From NCBI GenBank assembly GCA_021779235.1, contig JAJYBA010000030.1, forward strand, positions 1-13,108: a stretch of DNA of 13,108 nt. The letters are read 5' to 3'. The position numbers and the translations under genes were made by a program. Shown here piece by piece: positions 1 through 6,750 of this stretch. This DNA comes from Bacillota bacterium. Lineage in GTDB: Bacteria; Bacillota; Clostridia; Clostridiales; Clostridiaceae. Each line of letters begins with the position of its first letter. Positions within the stretch are counted from its first letter, which is position 1. The notes beneath the pieces are model-generated. The model searched no databases. It was not told the origin of the DNA and saw only the letters and a list, made by a program, of their open reading frames with translations.

Positions 1-1208
1 GGAGATAAAACATCAAAAGATATTTTAATTTTAAGCTCTTCTGCAATATACTTTTCCCAGGCGGAACCTATTAAGACATCTACATCTACATCTGATAAAT
101 CTTTTTTTATTTGATATCCATCTATATCAAAAACAACCTTTGGGGAAATCTCCATTTCTAAAAGTTCTTTTGCTAAAAGTTCTTTTGCTTCTTTTGCATC
201 ACTTTTAAAGAGTAAAAGTTCAGGTATCATTTCCAATTCTTCAAAAAGCATTCTTAGCATTCCTATCCCAATAGTTGCATCAGAGGATAATGCTATTTGA
301 CAATTTCTGTATCTCGGAATAATCATTAACGCTCTTTTTCTAAGTATGCTTATAACCTCTTCTTCACCATATTTTATGAGTTTTTCTGCCATTTCTTCTG
401 CTCCAAAATATGATCCTAATGCTCTTATCCATCTATTTGTATTTTGTATTCCAATTGGCATAGGTATATTTGATAATATTAATGGAATTCCATGTATATC
501 TTCCATTCGCTTTGCAAAAGCATACCCTGCGTCGTTACTTAATAAAATATTAGCTGTTGCAGTACCTGCTGATTCTATGTCAATAAATGAAGTATTATGA
601 GAAAATACAGTTTGAACTGCAACACCTAGTTTATCTAATACATTTTCAACCCATTTTAAATCTGACCACCAAGTTGGATTCAAATTTGCCTGTGGGGCAA
701 TAATATTAACTGTATTACTTTTTTTTAAAGGTGTTTTCTTTATAAAAGGAAATAATGCATTAAGACCTAAATCTATCCCTGAATAACTATTGCCTCTAAA
801 ACCACCAGCTAATATTGGAATTAGCTTGGATGCAACCCTTGGCTGCATTTCTTTGCATATAGCCTCAATGTCTTCGCCAATTATATCTGCCGAACAAGTA
901 CCGACTACGAAAGTTACATTTGTATTAAAAGTCTTGTCTGCTTCTAATATCATTTCATTTAACTTTTTTGTAGCACCCAAAATAATATCAGCTTCAAATA
1001 ATCTTGTACATCCAATTTTTCTTTTAGTAAAATCTATTTCATGGGCATCATAAGATGCTCTTACCGTTGATGCACAGCCTTGAGGGGAATGAATAATTAT
1101 ACTAACATCCTTTATTCCAGCAACAACGCTTGCTACTCCCTCGAGAGCACAACCTAAAATAGGATCTTTACTGTATTGATCGCTTTCTAGCTCTAGCTGT
1201 TTATGCAT
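1..1208 (-). CDS. Nitrogenase component 1-like protein, NifN/NifK-type partner (N'), partial
   Basis: This gene enters from the left edge, so its C-terminus is missing; about 402 codons are visible without a stop. The ATG at 1206-1208 follows a strong GAGGAGG at suitable distance and overlaps the end of the upstream E' gene by 16 nt, which points to translational coupling. The protein is a nitrogenase component 1 family member: early motifs are ILGCALEG (Cys20), HSPQGCAS (Cys45) and VVGTCSADIIGED (Cys105). The Cys20-Cys45-Cys105 spacing (25 and 60) is almost that of the vnfK product in this window (25 and 59), so all three beta-side P-cluster-type cysteines are kept. Azotobacter NifN, as I recall it, keeps only one of them. 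An additional Cys67 is present. By position after an E-like gene it is inferred to pair with E' as a cofactor scaffold or a nitrogenase-like reductase. Family assignment is firm; the specific role is not. Confidence 0.85.
   Translation of the reverse strand, partial: MHKQLELESDQYSKDPILGCALEGVASVVAGIKDVSIIIHSPQGCASTVRASYDAHEIDFTKRKIGCTRLFEADIILGATKKLNEMILEADKTFNTNVTFVVGTCSADIIGEDIEAICKEMQPRVASKLIPILAGGFRGNSYSGIDLGLNALFPFIKKTPLKKSNTVNIIAPQANLNPTWWSDLKWVENVLDKLGVAVQTVFSHNTSFIDIESAGTATANILLSNDAGYAFAKRMEDIHGIPLILSNIPMPIGIQNTNRWIRALGSYFGAEEMAEKLIKYGEEEVISILRKRALMIIPRYRNCQIALSSDATIGIGMLRMLFEELEMIPELLLFKSDAKEAKELLAKELLEMEISPKVVFDIDGYQIKKDLSDVDVDVLIGSAWEKYIAEELKIKISFDVLS
158..187. repeat. 15-bp perfect tandem duplication inside N'
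   Basis: The 15-mer ctaaaagttcttttg occurs twice head to tail (158-172 and 173-187), followed by a partial third copy. It keeps the frame and encodes a duplicated AKELL segment in the N' protein, in a Lys/Glu/Leu-rich surface-helix-like stretch. It is probably a replication-slippage product with little effect on the fold. Confidence 0.85.
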
Positions 1209-2719
1209 CTTCCACTCCTCCTCTTTGAATACATTGTGCAATCTGGAACATCTTGACTTAATTTATCAGTTAGTGAGCTAACTGATGTAATACCTGAAGC
1301 TTTATCTGGAAATATCATTTTCTTAGATAAGGAACTTCTTGGTCTAAATGAGTATTCTATAGCTTTATTTATTGCTTTTGCAACCTTAAGTGCTCCTCTA
1401 TATCCAAACCTTGGCCTGTTTAAAATTGCATTCAAATCTACTAACGGAATACTTGGGAAACTTAACGACGAACCAAAATAAATTACCGATTTTGAATCCA
1501 TTGCCCCAAGAAACGCAAGTAATTCTTCTTCCGTCTGTTGCATAGATTCATACTTTCCAAAAGAAAGAGTTCCTTTTGTAATTAATATCTCAGGATCAAT
1601 TCCCGCAAGTAATAAATAATCTATACTTGTTTCTCTAGCTCCTGTATTCCATGGGTGAAAGTTATATATTATTGGACGCATTCCGAAATCCTTTTCCAAC
1701 ATATAAGCTATAGATAAGCTTTTTACTGCATCATGTCCTTCGATTATTGCAACTTTATTAATAAGATTTTCTTTTGCTTTTTCAAATTCTTCTTTTATTT
1801 CATTGTACTCTTTTTCCATAAACTCTTTTGTTTCTTTTTCCATATCTAAATACTTTGCTGCCCCCAAAAGCCATTTTTCTGTTGCACTTATGCCATATGG
1901 AAGTATAGTTGAGTTTAAAGGTGTTCCATATACATTTAACATTTCTTTTCCAACTACATAACCTATATCCATACATAATGTGCAATTTACTGCCACACTT
2001 GGTGCTTTTTTTAGTTGTTCTAGTGAACAATTTCCTGCAATCACAGAATTAATTTTTGCTCCCATTCCTTCAAGCATTCTAATAAGTTCTTTAACATCTG
2101 TATCTACTTCTGTTCTCTCTGGACCCATCTTTCCGCCAACAATATTTACATACTTAGCTAACTTTTTTTTGCTAGCTTCAGTAGGTGCCTCCATTAAATT
2201 GACAATTTCTTTAAATACTAAATCAAACCCTGTTCTATATTCTCCTGAAAAGCCCTCGCAATGAATAGTCATTAATTCAGCGTTAATATTCTTTTTTACT
2301 TTATCAACAATTGAATCCACATTATCTCCAATTATACCTGTTGCACAACTTGTTGCTACTACTATTAAATCTGGCTTATATTTTTTATAAACTTCTAAAA
2401 TAGCACCCCTTAACTCTTTTTCTCCTCCATAAACAATATTTTTTTCTCCAATATTTGTTGTTAGTACCGATTCATAAGGGGAGCCGCTATTACGACAATT
2501 TGTAAGTTTATAAGCATTTTTCACACCATAAGCACAGCCACTTGGTCCATGAGCAATAACTATTGCATTCTTTATTCCACTCAATATCTTCATAGCGGTC
2601 CAAAACTTACAAGGTCTTGTATGACTCCCTTGAAGATTTGTTTTAATTTTACCTTCCTTGGTTAATTTATACAGTTCACTTAATTTTCCAGAAAATACTA
2701 TACTTCCATGAATGTCCAC
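1193..2719 (-). CDS. Nitrogenase component 1-like protein, NifE-type (E')
   Basis: A 508-residue member of the nitrogenase component 1 family. The start is GTG at 2717-2719: an in-frame TAA lies directly before it, AGGAGGTG lies upstream at 2728-2735, and the next in-frame ATG is at residue 43, inside the conserved domain. Cluster-type cysteines are Cys37 (TRPCKFW), Cys62 (HGPSGCAYG) and Cys125 (TSCATGIIGDN); recalled Azotobacter NifE uses Cys37, Cys62 and Cys124. Cys246 or Cys249 sits near the place of the cofactor-binding Cys of alpha subunits. The region of the cofactor His of NifD/VnfD instead reads VDLNAILNRPRFGYRGA, close to the DINQ...FGYAGY of NifE, so the His is absent. This favours a NifE-like scaffold over a nitrogenase alpha subunit. 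Overall similarity to classical NifE is low. About 50 residues follow the last family motif, rich in Ser/Lys/Arg, with two cysteines. It is co-transcribed with the ZIP gene and N'. Confidence 0.88.
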   Translation of the reverse strand: MDIHGSIVFSGKLSELYKLTKEGKIKTNLQGSHTRPCKFWTAMKILSGIKNAIVIAHGPSGCAYGVKNAYKLTNCRNSGSPYESVLTTNIGEKNIVYGGEKELRGAILEVYKKYKPDLIVVATSCATGIIGDNVDSIVDKVKKNINAELMTIHCEGFSGEYRTGFDLVFKEIVNLMEAPTEASKKKLAKYVNIVGGKMGPERTEVDTDVKELIRMLEGMGAKINSVIAGNCSLEQLKKAPSVAVNCTLCMDIGYVVGKEMLNVYGTPLNSTILPYGISATEKWLLGAAKYLDMEKETKEFMEKEYNEIKEEFEKAKENLINKVAIIEGHDAVKSLSIAYMLEKDFGMRPIIYNFHPWNTGARETSIDYLLLAGIDPEILITKGTLSFGKYESMQQTEEELLAFLGAMDSKSVIYFGSSLSFPSIPLVDLNAILNRPRFGYRGALKVAKAINKAIEYSFRPRSSLSKKMIFPDKASGITSVSSLTDKLSQDVPDCTMYSKRRSGRCINS

Positions 2720-2727
2720 TTAATTTA

Positions 2728-2735
2728 CACCTCCT
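2728..2735 (-). promoter_or_regulatory. Ribosome binding site fixing the GTG start of E'
   Basis: The minus strand reads AGGAGGTG, about 8-10 nt ahead of the GTG at 2717-2719. It is the only good Shine-Dalgarno near the 5' end of this frame, and an in-frame stop directly precedes the GTG, so the rare start codon is well supported. Confidence 0.75.
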
Positions 2736-2786
2736 AAAATAAAATGTTAGATAAGAAGTAAAAGTTAAAACTTTTTTATTACCAAC

Positions 2787-3434
2787 TTAGCATAATAAGC
2801 AAGATACTGTACCTATTACCGCTCCAACTATTGCTATAGTTGCAATCTTAGATTTTATATTTACATCTTCTTTAATATTATCTGCTACAATTTTAAGTAT
2901 TGAAGCAGAGACAACATATAAAATTACCCCAGCAACGAATGCACCAATTGGCTGTGCAATATATTCTGGTGTTGGGACTAAGGCACCTAGTGGAATTAAT
3001 AAAGAAATTAAGGCTGATATAGTAAATCTAGTTCTATCTTTCTTACCATCGAGAAGCGAAAATGTAACCATCCCTTCTGGCACTTTGTGAAGAACTAATC
3101 CAACTAACATTAACGGATTAACCGCCATAGCAGTTAAAACAATCCCTTCACAGAAATTATGAAACCCCATACCTGCAACTGCTGAATATTTTCCTGCAAA
3201 ATTTCCCAATTTATTAATTGCAAACATTGTTGCAATACCAAAGACAACAACTACGTATGCATACTTAAAATCCTTAGACGAATCCGGAATTATATCTGCA
3301 ATTGCAATTGCAAAAGCAAAGCCTAATCCTAAACAGGATAAAAACATTCTCTTTTTACTTTCTTTTGTTACTATAAATAATGTAGCTCCCAATAATTCTG
3401 CACATACAAACAATACTGTTGCAATTAAATTCAT
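2787..3434 (-). CDS. ZIP-family metal transporter inside the vnf operon
   Basis: A 215-residue integral membrane protein with several hydrophobic helices. The start at 3434 is chosen because AGGAGG (3442-3447) lies 7 nt upstream; an earlier in-frame ATG at 3461 lies before that site and overlaps vnfK. Two ZIP signature helices are visible: GFHNFCEG (His92, Glu96) and VLHKVPEG (His116, Glu120), which match the metal-binding HNxxEG-type motifs of ZIP helices 4 and 5. The first has Cys95 where bacterial ZupT-like proteins usually have Pro. A further IADIIPD segment (Asp47, Asp51) takes the place of the usual helix-2 H-x-x-P-E motif. ZIP proteins bring divalent cations into the cytoplasm. The gene starts 16 nt after vnfK and precedes E', so it is part of the operon. 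Iron uptake or vanadyl uptake are the obvious inferred roles; substrate cannot be read from sequence. Confidence 0.85.
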   Translation of the reverse strand: MNLIATVLFVCAELLGATLFIVTKESKKRMFLSCLGLGFAFAIAIADIIPDSSKDFKYAYVVVVFGIATMFAINKLGNFAGKYSAVAGMGFHNFCEGIVLTAMAVNPLMLVGLVLHKVPEGMVTFSLLDGKKDRTRFTISALISLLIPLGALVPTPEYIAQPIGAFVAGVILYVVSASILKIVADNIKEDVNIKSKIATIAIVGAVIGTVSCLLC

Positions 3435-3441
3435 ATCGATT

Positions 3442-3447
3442 CCTCCT
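3442..3447 (-). promoter_or_regulatory. Ribosome binding site deciding the ZIP start
   Basis: AGGAGG on the minus strand lies 7 nt before the ATG at 3432-3434 and just after the vnfK stop codon. It lies inside the longer open frame that begins at 3461, which shows that the longer form is not the real start. Confidence 0.8.
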
Positions 3448-3450
3448 ATT

Positions 3451-4836
3451 TTACCAAACATTTAATATATATTCTTTATTTTTTGTGTATTCCATATGAG
3501 TAAATAATGCATTTGCAATTGTATTTGCAAGTTGCTCTGCTCCTCTATAACCTATCAATGGCTGTTTCCATAAACCTGCTCTATCAAATGTTGGAAATCC
3601 AACCCTAACCATTGGTATTTTATTATCTATTGCAATAAACCTTCCTTTTGAATGTCCGAGTATTAAATCAACTTCAACTTCTTTGTTTTCAATTTTGCTT
3701 TGAAGTTCAAATAAATCTGCATTCGTTATTACTTCTAAATCATAATCAATTTGTTCTTCAATAGTTTTAAATCTGATATCTTTTTTATAAGCCTTATTAT
3801 CATCTCCTAATAAAAGAAGTACTGGTTTTAACGAAACATCTATGCAAAACTGAGCTAAACCTATTACTAAATCTGGATCTCCATAAATTGCGACTTTCTT
3901 ATCTGCAAAAAACATATGTCCTAAATCCGCAATCGCATCGATTGCTTTACCACGTTCAATAATCAAAGAATTTGGTATTTCTTTTCCTGTAAGCTTTTTA
4001 ATGTTTTTTAAAAAAGCATCTGTATTTTTAATTCCAACCGGCATATCACCAATTATAGTAGGAATATCAAATTCTGTTTCTAAAAACTGAGCAGCTTTCC
4101 CACCTTCATATTTACATAATGCTATGGTTCCTAAAGCATTTGCACTATCTTCGATATCTTCTATTGTTGTATTCCCATATGCAAATGCAGATTTATCAGG
4201 CATAGTTGGTGCATCAAAAGTTTCTGTATCAAGTAAAACATTCCCTTCAACCTTCATTTCACTTAACAAATGCTTTATCTCTGTTACATCTCCTGGATTT
4301 ACCCATCCAGTTATAATATTTAACTTTCCATTTGGTTTACTTTGTTTTGCTAATTCACTAATAAAGGTTTCTAAAGCCACATCATATCCACTAACCTGAC
4401 TACCCGTATAACTAGGAGTGTGTAAAGGTATCAGCTTAACCTTTTTATCTGGATATTTTTCTTTAAGCTCTTTATTTAAGTTCTTCCCAGTACCCTCAAT
4501 GTCATCACCTATTGTTTCTGTTGAACATGTGGTTATTATTGGTATAATCCTAACTTCTGGATATCTTTGAATTAAAGTTCTTACTCCATCTAATATTCTG
4601 TCAATTCCTCCGAAAACTGCTTCATCTTCATGTAGTGAAGATGAAGCTATGTCAAAATTTTCTTTAAAGTGTTGTGCAAATACTAATCTAACAAATGTAC
4701 AACAACCTTGTCCTCCGTGAACAAGTGGAATACACTCCTTTATAGCTATTGCAGCAAATTGACCCCCAGCAGGTTGGCAGTCAAAAATTGGATTTATTAC
4801 ATTCAGCCTCTCTTTTTGTTTTATTTCAACCGACAT
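3451..4836 (-). CDS. vnfK: Vanadium nitrogenase beta chain VnfK
   Basis: Beta subunit of the VFe protein, about 461 residues. With VnfD it holds the [8Fe-7S] P-cluster, which relays electrons from the Fe protein to FeV-cofactor. Numbered from the second of two adjacent Met codons, the P-cluster cysteines are Cys20 (IFDCQPAGG), Cys45 (HGGQGCCTF) and Cys104 (TTCSTETIGDD). Family-typical stretches include FAQHFKENFDIASSS, GWVNPGDV, GHSKGR, RVGFPTFDRAGL and the terminal HMEYTKNKEYILNVW, all very close to recalled Azotobacter VnfK. It lacks the long N-terminal extension of Mo-type NifK, as alternative nitrogenases do. Two ATGs abut (4837-4839 and 4834-4836); GAGG at 4844-4847 suits the second better, so that one is used. 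AnfK and VnfK resemble each other closely, so the V assignment rests mainly on VnfD. Confidence 0.92.
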   Translation of the reverse strand: MSVEIKQKERLNVINPIFDCQPAGGQFAAIAIKECIPLVHGGQGCCTFVRLVFAQHFKENFDIASSSLHEDEAVFGGIDRILDGVRTLIQRYPEVRIIPIITTCSTETIGDDIEGTGKNLNKELKEKYPDKKVKLIPLHTPSYTGSQVSGYDVALETFISELAKQSKPNGKLNIITGWVNPGDVTEIKHLLSEMKVEGNVLLDTETFDAPTMPDKSAFAYGNTTIEDIEDSANALGTIALCKYEGGKAAQFLETEFDIPTIIGDMPVGIKNTDAFLKNIKKLTGKEIPNSLIIERGKAIDAIADLGHMFFADKKVAIYGDPDLVIGLAQFCIDVSLKPVLLLLGDDNKAYKKDIRFKTIEEQIDYDLEVITNADLFELQSKIENKEVEVDLILGHSKGRFIAIDNKIPMVRVGFPTFDRAGLWKQPLIGYRGAEQLANTIANALFTHMEYTKNKEYILNVW

Positions 4837-4878
4837 CATATCACCTCTTCTTAGTTTTTACTTTTGAGTTCACTTCTT

Positions 4879-5217
4879 TTAATAAAAGTTCCATCTTATT
4901 TCTCCATTTAAGCATTTATCTATAAATACTCTAAATAATTCGTCTTTTGCCCCATCAAGTGCACTTGTTATTTCCTCATTTTTTGCTTCTTTAATCCATG
5001 CTATATGTTCTTTGAGCTGACTTACTAAAACCTTGGCATCAGCATAATATGCTTTTTCAAGAAGCGTATTATTAATTATTTCTTCATTAGTTAAAAGTGC
5101 CTTTACTCTATCCATAACGCCCTCTATATTATTCCTTCTATCCCATTCTCTCGAATGAGTTTGCCATAGGCATCGTTGCTGAATATAATCAAATATCTCT
5201 TTTGCCTTATCTGTCAT
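4879..5217 (-). CDS. vnfG: Vanadium nitrogenase delta chain VnfG
   Basis: Small third subunit found only in vanadium and iron-only nitrogenases; it sits on the alpha subunit and is linked to cofactor insertion. The 112-residue length equals the usual size (recalled Azotobacter VnfG is 113). Family motifs visible are RCLWQTHSREWDR near the N-terminus, NIEGV, LLTNEE, a YYADA segment, and a short C-terminal ending in WNFY. The ATG lies 1 nt after the vnfD stop with GGGAGG overlapping the vnfD 3' end, so translation is likely coupled to vnfD. This gene between the alpha and beta chains excludes a plain Mo nitrogenase. Confidence 0.92.
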   Translation of the reverse strand: MTDKAKEIFDYIQQRCLWQTHSREWDRRNNIEGVMDRVKALLTNEEIINNTLLEKAYYADAKVLVSQLKEHIAWIKEAKNEEITSALDGAKDELFRVFIDKCLNGEIRWNFY

Positions 5218-5218
5218 T

Positions 5219-6613
5219 TTATTCAGCCTCCCTTATATCTTCTGCTGCTAATCTATAAACTGGCGAATAAATTGCATTATATAAATCTCTTGCCATATTT
5301 AAGCAACCTTCAAACCCCATGTAAGGTCCGTTATGATAACCATGTCCATTTATATATGGTATGTGCAACTTTTTCACTAGATCTCCTACCCTTGGTCCAG
5401 TTAAAATAACATCTGGCTTCATCATTTTAATAACTTCAAAGAATTCTAATTCATTACCATCATCGATATATAATGCTCCCACACTACCTCTCGATATAAC
5501 TTTCTCAAAATCTTCTTGATGTCCAAACTTTGAAGACATAGCTACAACCTTCATACCTAGTTCATCTTCAAGGGTCTTTGTCCAATGCCAAAGTCTTGGT
5601 CCACCTGTCCAAATGCATACTTTTTTATCTTTTAACTTTTCCTTATACCATTCTAATTGGGGCAGATATTTTTCAACCTCTTCTGAAATTAATTTTTCAA
5701 CCTTATCTTCCATATCAAAAAATATACCTATCTTCATTAACCCTTCTTTTACATAATCGAATCCCCAAGTACTAATATCCATACGCGGAATTCCATACTT
5801 CCTTTGAAGCTCATTTGCTATATATCCAGCTGACCTTGCACAATTTGTAATATTTAGCTGTGCTCTATGCATAGCTCTATTCGAATCATACGTTCCATTT
5901 CCTGTGAAATGTGCTATGATTTGAATTCCTAATTTCTTCATATACTTTTCTAATACCTCAGTATCTCCTTGAATATTATAGTCACCAATAAAGTTTACTG
6001 TATATGGACTTGAAATTTCAGGTTCAACTGTTCCAACTTTTTCATTCATCCAGTCTATATTATAAACATGATGTCCTTTAGATTGGCTAACACCCGCAAA
6101 TCCAGGACATTGTACACAGAAAATATCAACTTCATTATTTAGTTCACTTTCTACATCCCTAGCTACTGCTTTAATATCATCACCGATAAGTGCTGTGGCA
6201 CATGTAACATATACTATCATTCTTTTAATTTCTGGGAATGCATTAAAAGCTTCAAGCATAGATTGTTTTAGTCTTTTTTCCCCACCAAAAACAACATTTC
6301 CTTCCTTCATATCAGTTGAGACAACATGTTTTAACTGAAAGTTATCTTTATCGCTAGGATATCTTTTTGTGTGCCAAGTGTTATATGAGCACCCAATAGG
6401 TCCATGTATTACTTGAATAGTATCTTTAAGTACACCACCTATAACAAGCTTTGCTCCACAAAAACTGCATCCTCTTTCAGATAAAGTTCCTGGTATTGTA
6501 GGTATATCTGAAGATGGCAAAAATTGTGTCAAATCTTCACCTGATTCTTTGATATACACATGTTTTAATCTTTCTGGTATAGTCTCATCACATTCTAATA
6601 ATTTTAAAGGCAT
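5219..6613 (-). CDS. vnfD: Vanadium nitrogenase alpha chain VnfD
   Basis: Alpha subunit of the VFe protein (464 residues), which carries FeV-cofactor and reduces N2. P-cluster ligands are Cys49, Cys75 and Cys138, at the same numbers as recalled Azotobacter VnfD. Cofactor ligands are Cys258 (ITNCARS) and His424 (NGHGYHNGP); Gln177 and His181 (SQSKGHH) match the active-site Gln and His of VnfD with a one-residue shift. Residues 336-344, TGGPRLWHW, are the loop that encloses the carbonate ligand in V-nitrogenase; AnfD has a GGSKLWHW-type sequence and NifD GGLRPRH. The N-terminal MPLKLLECDETIPER and TIPGTLSERGC segments also follow VnfD rather than AnfD. The ATG at 6611-6613 follows AGGAGG by 8 nt. 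It is separated from vnfH by 137 bp containing two hairpins. Confidence 0.93.
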   Translation of the reverse strand: MPLKLLECDETIPERLKHVYIKESGEDLTQFLPSSDIPTIPGTLSERGCSFCGAKLVIGGVLKDTIQVIHGPIGCSYNTWHTKRYPSDKDNFQLKHVVSTDMKEGNVVFGGEKRLKQSMLEAFNAFPEIKRMIVYVTCATALIGDDIKAVARDVESELNNEVDIFCVQCPGFAGVSQSKGHHVYNIDWMNEKVGTVEPEISSPYTVNFIGDYNIQGDTEVLEKYMKKLGIQIIAHFTGNGTYDSNRAMHRAQLNITNCARSAGYIANELQRKYGIPRMDISTWGFDYVKEGLMKIGIFFDMEDKVEKLISEEVEKYLPQLEWYKEKLKDKKVCIWTGGPRLWHWTKTLEDELGMKVVAMSSKFGHQEDFEKVISRGSVGALYIDDGNELEFFEVIKMMKPDVILTGPRVGDLVKKLHIPYINGHGYHNGPYMGFEGCLNMARDLYNAIYSPVYRLAAEDIREAE

Positions 6614-6687
6614 CCATTTTACCTCCTATTTTTTATAATTTTTATTATAATAATTTGAATAATTTAGCCTAAAATGATATAATTAAT

Positions 6688-6706
6688 TTGTAAATTTTTT
6701 TTACAA
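6688..6706 (-). terminator. Small A/U hairpin, second of a tandem pair after vnfH
   Basis: A perfect 7-bp inverted repeat, ttgtaaa and tttacaa, around a 5-nt loop, abuts the larger hairpin at 6707-6742. In transcription direction it comes second. It is AT-rich and weak alone; stacked on the first stem it may help block 3' exonucleases or lengthen a pause. Confidence 0.5.
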
Positions 6707-6742
6707 GGATATATCTCATTTTTCGGATTTTGAGGTATATCC
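6707..6742 (-). terminator. Stem-loop between vnfH and vnfD (attenuator or mRNA stabiliser)
   Basis: The arms ggatatatctca (6707-6718) and tgaggtatatcc (6731-6742) form a 12-position stem with one mismatch and a 12-nt loop, starting 9 nt after the vnfH stop codon. The structure lies inside the operon and is not followed by a clear U-run in the vnfH direction until the A/U hairpin beyond it. Partial termination or protection of the vnfH 3' end would give more Fe protein than VFe protein, a stoichiometry common in diazotrophs. That role is inferred. Confidence 0.65.
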
Positions 6743-6750
6743 GTTTTATT

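Noticed and set aside
1800..2264. Small open frames lying within E' in other frames or on the other strand
   Set aside because: They lack ribosome binding sites and family features, and the overlapping E' frame is clearly conserved.
2761..2776. Inverted repeat aaaagtt-aa-aactttt between the ZIP gene and E'
   Set aside because: The loop would be 2 nt and the stem almost all A/T, so it is unlikely to fold or terminate.
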